Source: DASZCR01 sp035942915 (GTDB taxonomy: Bacteria > Acidobacteriota > Blastocatellia > Pyrinomonadales > Pyrinomonadaceae). From it: DNA of 34,492 nucleotides. Position 1 is the stretch's first letter. Each line of letters opens with the position of its first letter. The notes below the pieces were generated by a model, which was not told the DNA's origin, searched no databases, and worked only from the letters and a program-made list of their open reading frames with translations. The position numbers and the translations under genes are program-made. Positions 1-6,110 of this stretch are shown here, in pieces. The stretch spans positions 1 through 34,492 of the forward strand of contig DASZCR010000293.1 in the NCBI GenBank assembly GCA_035942915.1, given 5' to 3'.

Positions 1-1
1 A

Positions 2-160
2 GTGGCAAAAGCTTACGGCGCTTGGCGCGAGGACGGAGGCATCTCCGAACGCGCCCTCTTCATCGTGGATAAGGAGGGCAAAATCGCCTACAAAGACATC
101 CACGACATCTCGGATCAGCCGGACAACGAGGACTTGTTCGACGTGCTCCGCAACCTCTGA
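2..160 (+). CDS. Peroxiredoxin (AhpC/TSA family), C-terminal fragment
   Basis: The window opens inside this gene, so only the last 52 codons are visible. The readable end contains ERALFIVDKEGKIAYKDIHD, the usual AhpC/TSA-type strand-turn-strand in which a reductant-facing edge strand ('FIVDKEGKI') is followed by the C-terminal helix ending DLFDVLRNL. Members of this family reduce peroxides or act as thiol carriers in the cytosol. The peroxidatic cysteine region lies upstream of the window, so subclass (BCP, AhpC or TlpA-like) cannot be set. The stop is 147 bases before a GrdB-like selenoprotein on the same strand; both are thiol/selenol redox proteins, but a shared transcript is only a guess because a TATAAA box at 271-276 could start the next gene separately. 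Confidence 0.75.
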   Translation: MAKAYGAWREDGGISERALFIVDKEGKIAYKDIHDISDQPDNEDLFDVLRNL

Positions 161-307
161 CGAGTCGCGGACGCTGTCTGTCCACCAGCGGGCTGAACCG
201 CTCCCCGTGCCGTCCTGACGCGTCGGCCGCGAGCGTTTCAGCCCGTGATGTTTTAGGGACAAAATAGGCGTATAAAGCGCGTCGAAAATATTCAGGAGAG
301 AATTTCC

Positions 308-1039
308 ATGACGCTTTCACGCAAGTGCGTTCCGTTCACGCCCTTCGAGCGCGAGTTGGCGAAAGCCCACATCGCCATCGTGACGGCGGCCGGTGTCCAT
401 CTCAGAGAGCAGCAGCCCTTCAACATCTCGGACGAGTTGGGCGACCTCACCTTCCGCGTCATCCCCGAAGACACGGACACGTCGCAACTGATGGTCACGC
501 ACCATCACTACGACCATACGGACGCCGACTCCGACATCAACGTCGTCTTTCCCTTAGACGTGCTGCGCGACTTGCACACGGAGGGCTTCATCGGCGGCAT
601 CGCGCGCAAGCACGTCGGCTACATGGGCTACACGATGCAGTTGAAGGCGATGTACGAAGGGACTGCGCCGGAGATTGCCAACGAGATTGACAAGGGTTCA
701 CGCGCCGACGCCGTCATCCTGACGGGTGGTTGACCGAACGTCTGCCACCGCACGGTCGTCGCGGTTCAACGTGAAATCGAGATGCGCGGCATCCCGACGG
801 TGCTCATCACTGTGAGCCCTGAGGTCTCGGCGCAGATGCGCCCGCCACGCGCGCTCTATCCGCAGGGCTTCAAGATTGGCAACAGCACGGGTCGCCCCGG
901 CATGCGCGAACTCCAACGCCGCGTCCTGCGCGACGCCCTGCAACTGCTGACGGAAAATACGCGCCCCGGCGAAGTCGTCACGCGCGAATATCCAGAATAC
1001 GGCGAGCAGTACGAGCCGCCGAAGGTGAAGAGCAAGTGA
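308..1039 (+). CDS. GrdB-like selenoprotein (glycine/sarcosine/betaine reductase selenoprotein B family), TGA at 731-733 read as Sec
   Basis: One 243-residue protein interrupted by a single in-frame TGA at codon 142. Upstream of the TGA the protein has the GrdB-family features VPFTPFERELAKAHIAIVTA, AGVHLREQQPF, a 'VVFPLDVLRDL' segment and ADAVILTGG. Immediately after it, in the same frame, comes PNVCHRTVVAVQREIEMRGI, so the junction reads Gly-Gly-U-Pro-Asn-Val-Cys-His. This matches the U-P-x-x-C-H redox motif of short GrdB-related proteins, where some relatives carry Cys at this position. The second half continues with family-like sequence (PPRALYPQGFKIG) to a normal stop at 1039. The start ATG has AGGAG at 294-298. 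Full Grd complexes reduce glycine, sarcosine or betaine to acetyl phosphate, but no grdA, grdC or grdD is nearby, so substrate is unknown and a thiol-redox role is only an inference. A simple nonsense mutation is less likely because conservation continues through the TGA. No selA, selB, selC or selD is in the window. Confidence 0.83.
747..765 (+). promoter_or_regulatory. Candidate bacterial SECIS stem-loop after the in-frame TGA
   Basis: ACCGC (747-751) pairs with GCGGT (761-765) around the 9-base loop ACGGTCGTC. The apical loop begins 18 bases after the TGA, within the spacing generally described for bacterial SECIS elements, and it is G/U rich. Against it, the first two loop bases are A and C, while a G there is usual. 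A competing stem GACCG (732-736) with CGGTC (753-757) is also possible. Stem length is only 5 bp in a GC-rich region, so this is a weak call that rests on its location. Confidence 0.35.
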
Positions 1040-1164
1040 TAAGACATGGGTGACGGGTGATAAGTGATAGGTGATAAGTGATAGGTGATAAGACAAAGAC
1101 AGGTTTTATCCTATCACCCATCACCTATCACCCATCACCATCTTCTTACCATCTATCACTTAAC
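1036..1164. repeat. Two-armed heptamer repeat hairpin (GTGATRR type), locus A
   Basis: The first arm (1036-1093) is a tandem array of GTGATAA, GTGATAG and GTGACGG units. After a short spacer (about 1094-1103) the second arm (1104-1164) carries the complementary CTATCAC/CCATCAC units, so the RNA can fold into a long stem. The array overlaps the last codon of the selenoprotein gene (AAGTGA is both codon-stop and repeat start), and the second arm ends 5 bases before the pfkA start. The units differ between arms, so pairing includes G-U and mismatches. Confidence 0.9.
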
Positions 1165-1169
1165 CACGT

Positions 1170-2285
1170 ATGAAGACAATCGGATTGGTGACGGGCGGCG
1201 GAGACGCGCCCGGTTTGAATGCTGTCATCCGCGCGGTCGTCAAGACGGCGGCGGGCGAATACGGCATGCGTGTCATGGGCATCGAGGACAGTTTCGAGGG
1301 TTGTCTGGGAGACCCGCTCGTGCGCGAGTTGACGCCTGCGAGCGTGCGTGGATTGTTGCCGCGCGGCGGCACGATTCTCGGCACGCGCAACAAGGGGCGC
1401 TTCGTCGTGCGCAGCGAGGGCGGACAGACCATGATGCCCGATGAGGTTTATCGAGAGGCCATCAATAACCTCAGGCGGCTCGACATTGAAGGACTCATCG
1501 TGCTCGGCGGCGAAGGCACGCTCGCCATCGCGGCCGAGTTTCACAAGCGCGGCTTCCCCGTCGTCGGCGTGCCGAAGACGATTGACAACGACCTCTCGGC
1601 CACAGAGTTGACCTTCGGCTTCGTCACCGCTCTGGACATCGCCACCGAGGCGCTCGACCGTCTGCACACGACCGCCGAATCGCACGACCGCGTGATGATT
1701 CTCGAAGTGATGGGGCGGCACGCCGGTTGGATTGCTCTACATTCGGGCGTGGCGGGCGGCGCAGACGTGATTCTCATCCCCGAAATTCCCTTCTCGATGC
1801 AGCGCGTCGCCGAGAAGGTCTGCGAACGCGAGCGCTGCGATTCGCAGTTCAGCATCATCGTCGTCGCCGAAGGCGCGAAAGAGGTCACCGGCTCGGAGCT
1901 TTATCTCGACAAGGGCGACCAGCAGCAAGCGCCGCGACTCGGCGGCATCGGCCATCACATCGCGCACGAACTCAACAGGCTGACGGGCAAGGAGACGCGC
2001 TGCGTCGTGCTCGGCCACCTCCAACGCGGCGGCAGCCCCAACGCCTTCGACCGGATGCTGGCGACCAACTTCGGCTCGTGCGCCGTGCGCGCACTTGTCC
2101 AGAGCGAGTACGGCATGATGGTCGCGCTGCAAGCGGCCAACATCGTCACTGTCCCCATCGCCGAAGCCATCAGCGAAATCAAGACCGTCCCGCCCGACAG
2201 CCAACTCGTCCGCACCGCGCGCGATACCAGCATCTCCTTCGCCGCCCCGGACGAAGACGAACATCACAAATACGAGACCTGCTGA
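1170..2285 (+). CDS. pfkA: 6-phosphofructokinase, probably ATP-dependent
   Basis: Phosphorylates fructose 6-phosphate to fructose 1,6-bisphosphate in glycolysis (cytosolic). The 371-residue protein starts MKTIGLVTGGGDAPGLNAVI, the phosphate-binding loop of PFK-A. GGEGT at 113-117 places Gly116 at the position equivalent to E. coli Gly104, which favours ATP, while PKTIDND at 135-141 has Lys136 where E. coli has Gly124, a residue typical of pyrophosphate-type enzymes. This Gly/Lys mixture is known from actinobacterial ATP-PFKs, so ATP use is the better guess. Asp139 is the expected catalytic base; MGRHAGW and QRGGSPNAFDR are the sugar-phosphate motifs. No Shine-Dalgarno sequence precedes the ATG: the second arm of repeat locus A runs to within 5 bases of it. 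The gene converges on the HD-GYP gene across a 21-bp hairpin. Confidence 0.95.
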   Translation: MKTIGLVTGGGDAPGLNAVIRAVVKTAAGEYGMRVMGIEDSFEGCLGDPLVRELTPASVRGLLPRGGTILGTRNKGRFVVRSEGGQTMMPDEVYREAINNLRRLDIEGLIVLGGEGTLAIAAEFHKRGFPVVGVPKTIDNDLSATELTFGFVTALDIATEALDRLHTTAESHDRVMILEVMGRHAGWIALHSGVAGGADVILIPEIPFSMQRVAEKVCERERCDSQFSIIVVAEGAKEVTGSELYLDKGDQQQAPRLGGIGHHIAHELNRLTGKETRCVVLGHLQRGGSPNAFDRMLATNFGSCAVRALVQSEYGMMVALQAANIVTVPIAEAISEIKTVPPDSQLVRTARDTSISFAAPDEDEHHKYETC

Positions 2286-2299
2286 AAGCAGGCGCAAGG

Positions 2300-2361
2300 C
2301 AACAGCCGGAAGGCACAAGTCAGGAGGATGCGTCCTCTTAACTTGTGCCTTCCGGCTGTTG
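2300..2361. terminator. 21-bp perfect hairpin between convergent genes, probable bidirectional terminator
   Basis: Bases 2300-2320 and 2341-2361 are perfect reverse complements over 21 bp. Inside the 20-base loop a second stem, GAGGA (2324-2328) with TCCTC (2333-2337), closes a TGCG tetraloop, so the element is an extended two-step hairpin. It lies 14 bases after pfkA and 23 bases after the end of the opposite-strand HD-GYP gene, so it could stop transcription from both sides. Neither side has a T run, so it may instead be an mRNA-end stabiliser or another intergenic palindrome. Confidence 0.7.
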
Positions 2362-2384
2362 AACTGTTGCCTCTTGGCTGCTCG

Positions 2385-3440
2385 CTAAGTGCAGAACTCT
2401 TCGAGGAATTCGAGGTTGAGGTGTGGTTGCGGCGCGTCCGGCTCGAAGTTCGCAAGGTACTCGAAGAACTTGCCGACCAGAATCGGGTCGAACTGCGTGC
2501 CCGCGCCGCCCCGCAGCCGTTCGATGGCGACCGCCTGCGGCAGACGCGGGCGATAGGGTCGGTCGCTCGTCATCGCATCATAGGCGTCGATGACGCCTAT
2601 GATGCGCGCGCCGAGCGGAATCTCCTCGCCGCACAGACCGGCCGGGTAGCCCGCGCCGTTCCACCACTCATGATGATGCATCACCATCGCGCGCACGAGT
2701 TCCATCTGCGGCACACCGGCCAGAGCCTGCTCGCCGTGATGGACGTGCCGACGCATGACGGCCGTCTCCTCCGGCGTCAGGCTCTCCGGCTTGCAGAGCA
2801 CGCCTTCGGGCACGACTATCTTTCCTACGTCGTGCAGCAGCGCGCCGAGTTTGACCGAGATGGCTTCCTCCTCCGACAGCCCGCAGTACAGAGCGAGACC
2901 CTCGGCCATCCGCGCCACGTTCTGCGAGTGCTGCCCCGTGTAGCTGTCTTTGGCGAACAGCAGCGTGATGAGCGTGCGGACGGTGGCGATGAAAGAGCGA
3001 CGCGCTTGCAGTTCGAGTTCGCGGTTGCGCTCCTTAATCTGGCTGAGGACGAGGACGTTTTCGATGACGTTGAGAAGTTCGCGGTAGCCGAACGGCTTGT
3101 GCAGATAGGCGGCGAGTCCGAGTTCCATCAACTCGCGCTGCTCGGCGTCGTTGTTGGTGCGCGCCGTGAGCATGATGACGGGCGTGTAGCGCAGGCGCGC
3201 ATCCGTGCTCTTGAGCAGTTGTTCAAAGACCTCTTTGCCGCTCATGTCCGGCATCATATAATCGAGTAAGATGATGTCAGGATTGACTTCTTGCGCCTGT
3301 CGCAAACCTTCCTGACCGCCGAGCGCGCCCGCGAAACGATATCCGGCGCGCTCCAGCGTCAGACGGCCGAGACGCAGCAGAGAGGGGTCGTCGTCAATGA
3401 AGAGGACGAGCTTTTTTCTTTCGGAAGACGATTTGAGCAT
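2385..3440 (-). CDS. Response regulator with HD-GYP domain (RpfG-like c-di-GMP phosphodiesterase)
   Basis: Two-domain cytosolic signalling protein of 351 residues. The receiver domain (about 10-130) has the acidic pocket IDDDPS (15-20), phosphoacceptor Asp60 in IILLDYMMPD, Thr92 in MLTAR and Lys115 in LHKPFGY. A helical linker (about 131-165) leads to the HD-GYP domain: HSQNVARMAEGLA, the metal-binding His203-Asp204 in LLHDVGKIVVPEGVL, HHH at 255-257, NGAGYP with Gly264-Tyr265-Pro266, and IIGVIDAYDAMTSDRPYR. The family hydrolyses cyclic di-GMP, and phosphorylation of Asp60 would control it. No histidine kinase is next to it, so the partner is encoded elsewhere. It stands alone on the - strand between pfkA and greA. 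Confidence 0.93.
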   Translation of the reverse strand: MLKSSSERKKLVLFIDDDPSLLRLGRLTLERAGYRFAGALGGQEGLRQAQEVNPDIILLDYMMPDMSGKEVFEQLLKSTDARLRYTPVIMLTARTNNDAEQRELMELGLAAYLHKPFGYRELLNVIENVLVLSQIKERNRELELQARRSFIATVRTLITLLFAKDSYTGQHSQNVARMAEGLALYCGLSEEEAISVKLGALLHDVGKIVVPEGVLCKPESLTPEETAVMRRHVHHGEQALAGVPQMELVRAMVMHHHEWWNGAGYPAGLCGEEIPLGARIIGVIDAYDAMTSDRPYRPRLPQAVAIERLRGGAGTQFDPILVGKFFEYLANFEPDAPQPHLNLEFLEEFCT

Positions 3441-3813
3441 CGCGTGTTTTTACGCCGTCCGCAAAACGCTCCGACGAGAGCGCGGGGAGACGGTCGCACC
3501 TTTCCCTCCAGCGGAGATGGGACAATGCGAGGTATGCTTGTGATTAAAGCAAGAAACACGCACTCGAAGGGGAAAGTTTTGGAGTCCGAGCGCCGAATGC
3601 GTCCTCGGCCGGAAGGTGGGTTTAAGCTGGCAGAGAGATACCGAAGTTCGGAGTTCGGAGTTCGGAGCTTAAACTTCGCCTCACGGGGAAGACGCCGAGT
3701 CGGAGTATAGTCTAGACTTCGGATTTAACACCATTGCATTTTTGTTATATTTCGGCGCACGCGAAATGTGCGCTGGCGAACACAACACAAACGGGCGGAG
3801 GCTAAAGAGGGTC
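3441..3813. other. Intergenic region between divergent HD-GYP gene and greA
   Basis: About 370 bases with no convincing gene; the open frames crossing it are extensions of neighbours. It must hold the promoters for both divergent genes. The AT-rich patch around 3724-3752 (TTTAAC, TTGCAT, TATATT) is the most likely greA promoter area, but no -35/-10 pair has good spacing. The heptamer repeat at 3641-3722 lies in its centre. Confidence 0.5.
3641..3722. repeat. Heptamer repeat (AGTTCGG type), locus B
   Basis: AGTTCGG is repeated in tandem three times at 3645-3665. The flanks form an inverted pair: CCGAAGT at 3641-3647 matches ACTTCGG at 3716-3722. The element is shorter and more degraded than the GTGATRR loci but keeps the 7-base period and the opposing-arm layout. 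Confidence 0.65.
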
Positions 3814-4308
3814 GTGACGGAAAACATCAAACAGAAACTGCAAGCCGAGTTGGACGAGTTGGACACGGAGTTGCGCGTTCATCTGCCGAAGCAGATTAAG
3901 ACGGCGAAGGAGTGGGGCGACCTGCGCGAGAACGCCGAATATCACGCGGCGCTGGCGCGCCAGCAGTTCGTACAGGCGCGCATCGGCCAACTGCGCCAAC
4001 GCCTGCGCGAAATCGCCTCCATCGACACCTCGAAAGTCCCGCACGACAAAGCGGCCTATGGCTCGACCCTCGTCCTCTACGACGCCGAGCGCGACGAGGA
4101 GGTCACCTACCGGCTGGTGACGCCCGAAGAGAGCGACCCGCAACAGGGTTTCATCTCGACGACCTCACCCGTCGGCCGCAGCCTGATGGGCAAGGAAGAG
4201 GGCGACGAAGTGAAGGTGGTGACTCCGGCCGGGGCGCGCAACTTCGAGATACGTCGTCTGACGACGCTCCACGACGAGGCCGCCGCCAACGAATCTCAGA
4301 CCGATTAA
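3814..4308 (+). CDS. greA: Transcription elongation factor GreA
   Basis: GreA enters the RNA polymerase secondary channel and stimulates cleavage of backtracked RNA. From the GTG at 3814 the protein is 164 residues, close to the usual 158. The N-terminal coiled coil (about 1-75) carries the conserved tip WGDLRENAEYHAALARQQF, with the acidic Asp and Glu that hold the catalytic magnesium. The C-terminal FKBP-like domain includes YGSTLVLYDAE, STTSPVGRSLMGKEEGDEV and VTPAGARNFEI. I prefer GTG 3814 because AGAGG lies just upstream (3806-3810) and GGAGG at 3797-3801; an in-frame extension to 3742 adds 24 residues unlike GreA. A small coiled-coil gene follows 73 bases downstream, with the next clear terminator after it, so the two may share a transcript. 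Confidence 0.92.
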   Translation: MTENIKQKLQAELDELDTELRVHLPKQIKTAKEWGDLRENAEYHAALARQQFVQARIGQLRQRLREIASIDTSKVPHDKAAYGSTLVLYDAERDEEVTYRLVTPEESDPQQGFISTTSPVGRSLMGKEEGDEVKVVTPAGARNFEIRRLTTLHDEAAANESQTD

Positions 4309-4381
4309 CCACCTGACCATTGACCGGCAGACTTTGCAGCGCCCGCCTTCCCACCCACACGGCGGCGGAAGGAGAACGCGG

Positions 4382-4708
4382 ATGACTAACGAAGAGATGC
4401 AGCGCACGATGGAGTTCATCCTCAAACAGCAGGCGAACTTCGCCGTGAACATCGAGAAACTGACCGGCGTCATGGAGCAGGCCGACGCACGCATGACCCG
4501 CCTCGAAGGCGCCTTTGTCGGCATCTTCAACATGATGACCGAAACGGCCAAAGCTCAGAAGATACTGACCGAGCAGGTCAGCGACCTGTCCGTACAGGTC
4601 ATCGAGTTGAAGTCGGCGCAGGCGCACACGGACGAGCGTCTGAACGCTTTCATCAACGTCGTCGAGCGTTACATCAGCGAGGGACGAAACGGCGACGCGC
4701 GGGCTTGA
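4382..4708 (+). CDS. Small coiled-coil protein of unknown function
   Basis: A 108-residue protein starting MTNEEMQRTMEFILKQQANF and predicted by eye to be almost entirely helical, with heptad-like spacing of hydrophobic residues from about 5 to 100 (for example VSDLSVQVIELKSAQAHTDE). There is no signal peptide, cysteine or catalytic motif. AAGGAG at 4369-4374 fits the ATG at 4382; the longer frame from 4334 adds a proline/glycine/arginine tail with no support. It lies 73 bases after greA and before the hairpin at 4741-4770, so it is probably the last gene of a greA transcript. Short coiled-coil proteins of this kind often form homo-oligomers, but no function can be assigned. Confidence 0.7.
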   Translation: MTNEEMQRTMEFILKQQANFAVNIEKLTGVMEQADARMTRLEGAFVGIFNMMTETAKAQKILTEQVSDLSVQVIELKSAQAHTDERLNAFINVVERYISEGRNGDARA

Positions 4709-4740
4709 AGAGCGCACGCGCGAGGTCTGCTCCGTGAGCG

Positions 4741-4776
4741 GGTGCGGCACGCGGCGTCTTGTGCCGCACCTCTTTC
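4741..4776 (+). terminator. Intrinsic terminator-like hairpin after the greA unit
   Basis: GGTGCGGCAC (4741-4750) and GTGCCGCACC (4761-4770) form a perfect 10-bp GC-rich stem with a 10-base loop, followed by TCTTTC. This is the most conventional intrinsic terminator of the window, although the T tract is short. It lies just before the promoter at 4787. Confidence 0.7.
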
Positions 4777-4786
4777 GGACAGTTCC

Positions 4787-4816
4787 TTGACAAGCGATTC
4801 TGCGCCTCCCTATGAT
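4787..4816 (+). promoter_or_regulatory. Sigma-70-type promoter for the CDP-alcohol phosphatidyltransferase gene
   Basis: TTGACA at 4787-4792, 18-base spacer, TATGAT at 4811-4816. The -35 is perfect and the -10 matches 5 of 6. It follows a terminator hairpin and would start RNA near 4823, which rules out the upstream in-frame start at 4742 for the next gene. Confidence 0.7.
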
Positions 4817-4903
4817 GACCCGGCGGGTGCGGCTGGCGTAGTGCGACGAGAGCGGTTCCCTCCTGATAGACTTTTTCGGCCACAGCAGAAAGGTTTCGGC
4901 ATC

Positions 4904-5620
4904 TTGTTCGGGGCGAGCATCGGACGCGGGGCGCAGCGCATCATCAACGCGATGGTGCAGAGCCTTGCGCGCGGTCGCATCAACCCCAATGTGCTGACCG
5001 TCATCGGCGTCTCCATCAACGTCGGGGCCGGTCTCCTCTTCGGACTCGGCCAATTCTTCTGGGCGGGCATCGTCCTCATCGTCGCCAACCTCTTCGACAT
5101 GCTCGACGGTCAGGTGGCGCGCCTCACAGGCCGCGTCACGCGCTTCGGCGGCTTCCTCGACTCCTCTCTCGACCGGCTCTCGGACATGGTCGCCTTCGTC
5201 GGCCTGATGGTTTTCTACGCCCGCGATACGGAGTTCCATTCGACGCTCAACGTCTTCCTCGCGGGCGCGGCCATGATGGGTTCCGTGATGGTCTCTTATG
5301 CGAGCGCGCGCGCCGAGAGTCTGATTCCGAAGTGCGACGTGGGCTTCCTGCGCCGCCCGGAGCGCGTCGTGCTCTTAATCATCGGCGGCCTCTCGACCCA
5401 TCCCGGTTCTCAAAGCCCCTTCGCCAATCGGATGCCCGCCGTGCTCTGGATTCTGGCCGTCGGTTCTTACTGGACTTTCGCCTATCGCATGTATCACACG
5501 TGGCGCGAGGTGAACCGCGCCGACGCGGTTGCCGCCGCTACCGCACAGCAGCAGCAGCAAACTTCCGCCGGTGCGGCCGACGCTCCACCCGAAGGCGCGG
5601 CCGAGATGGCCTCGCGTTGA
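4904..5620 (+). CDS. CDP-alcohol phosphatidyltransferase family membrane protein
   Basis: Integral membrane enzyme of phospholipid head-group transfer. The family signature D-x2-D-G-x2-A-R-x8-G-x3-D-x3-D is complete: DMLDGQVAR, then GGFLDSSLD after 'LTGRVTRF'. These aspartates bind the metal and the CDP-lipid. Hydrophobic segments flank it (VLTVIGVSINVGAGLLFGL; FFWAGIVLIVANLF; MVAFVGLMVF; VFLAGAAMMGSVMVSYA; VLLIIGGL; VLWILAVGSYWTFAYRM), about six helices. The alcohol acceptor (inositol phosphate, glycerol phosphate, serine or other) is not clear. The start is uncertain: transcription should begin near 4823, leaving GTG 4841 or TTG 4904; I chose 4904 for the AAAGG at 4888-4892 and because the residues before it look non-conserved. 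The C-terminus is a glutamine/alanine-rich tail. A DUF3592-like gene follows 52 bases later. Confidence 0.85.
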   Translation: MFGASIGRGAQRIINAMVQSLARGRINPNVLTVIGVSINVGAGLLFGLGQFFWAGIVLIVANLFDMLDGQVARLTGRVTRFGGFLDSSLDRLSDMVAFVGLMVFYARDTEFHSTLNVFLAGAAMMGSVMVSYASARAESLIPKCDVGFLRRPERVVLLIIGGLSTHPGSQSPFANRMPAVLWILAVGSYWTFAYRMYHTWREVNRADAVAAATAQQQQQTSAGAADAPPEGAAEMASR

Positions 5621-5672
5621 AAGCCTTCGGCCGTCCGAACCGAACGACGCGCCGCACATTCCCCATCCGAAC

Positions 5673-5963
5673 ATGGCACTCTTCGACATCTTCCGCCGCA
5701 AAAAGAACGACGACGAAGCCACGCGCCGACAACAACTGCTGCGCACAGGCCGCATCGCCGAAGGCTCCATCTTCGACATCGTGACGGATGAGAGCGGCGC
5801 TATCACACAGATTTTCTTCAATTACACCATCAACGGCGTCGATTACGAATCCTCCCAACTGCTCGACGCCGCGCAGCGCCAACACCCGGCCGACTACGTC
5901 CCCGGCGCGCGCGTCACCGTCCGCTATCACCCGCATCAACCGGGCAACTCCGTCGTCGTCTAA
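5673..5963 (+). CDS. Small DUF3592-like protein
   Basis: A 96-residue protein starting MALFDIFRRKKNDDEATRRQ. After a basic/acidic N-terminus it has a beta-rich domain: TGRIAEGSIFDIV, then AITQIFFNYTINGVDYESSQ, then YVPGARVTVRYHPHQPGNSV. The pattern 'G-x-V/I ... Y-x-x-x-G-x-x-Y ... G-x-x-V-x-V-x-Y-x-P-x-x-P' resembles DUF3592, small domains often found in membrane-associated proteins, but here no transmembrane helix is present. It follows the phosphatidyltransferase by 52 bases and is likely co-transcribed; repeat locus C begins right after it. The ATG at 5673 has only a weak ribosome binding site; a longer frame from 5529 overlaps the upstream gene in another frame and is not credible. Confidence 0.65.
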   Translation: MALFDIFRRKKNDDEATRRQQLLRTGRIAEGSIFDIVTDESGAITQIFFNYTINGVDYESSQLLDAAQRQHPADYVPGARVTVRYHPHQPGNSVVV

Positions 5964-5971
5964 AAGCAGAG

Positions 5972-6105
5972 ACGAGTGACAAGTGACGGGTGACGAGTTA
6001 GAATCCGACTTCATGCAATCACAACTGTAGATTCTTTGAATGTCGCTGTGGCGGCATCAGGTTGATTTCTTACTTGTCACACGTCACAGGTCGCTGGTCA
6101 CTGCT
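5972..6105. repeat. Heptamer repeat hairpin (GTGACNN type), locus C
   Basis: The left arm has GTGACAA, GTGACGG and GTGACGA at 5976-5996. The right arm (about 6070-6103) read in reverse gives AGTGACC, AGCGACC, TGTGACG and TGTGACA. The arms are some 75 bases apart, with a stretch lacking other obvious features. The right arm ends a few bases before the accC start codon. Confidence 0.75.
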
Positions 6106-6110
6106 CTAAC

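Noticed and set aside
249..276. Promoter for the selenoprotein gene with TATAAA at 271-276
   Set aside because: The -10 is fair but no -35 fits at 16-18 bases; noted as a possibility only.
782..1039. Independent 85-aa gene starting at 782
   Set aside because: It is in frame with the GrdB-like gene and continues its conserved sequence across the TGA; it is the second half of the selenoprotein.
4742..4903. Longer N-terminus for the CDP-alcohol phosphatidyltransferase
   Set aside because: It would start inside a terminator hairpin and upstream of the TTGACA/TATGAT promoter; the added residues look non-conserved.
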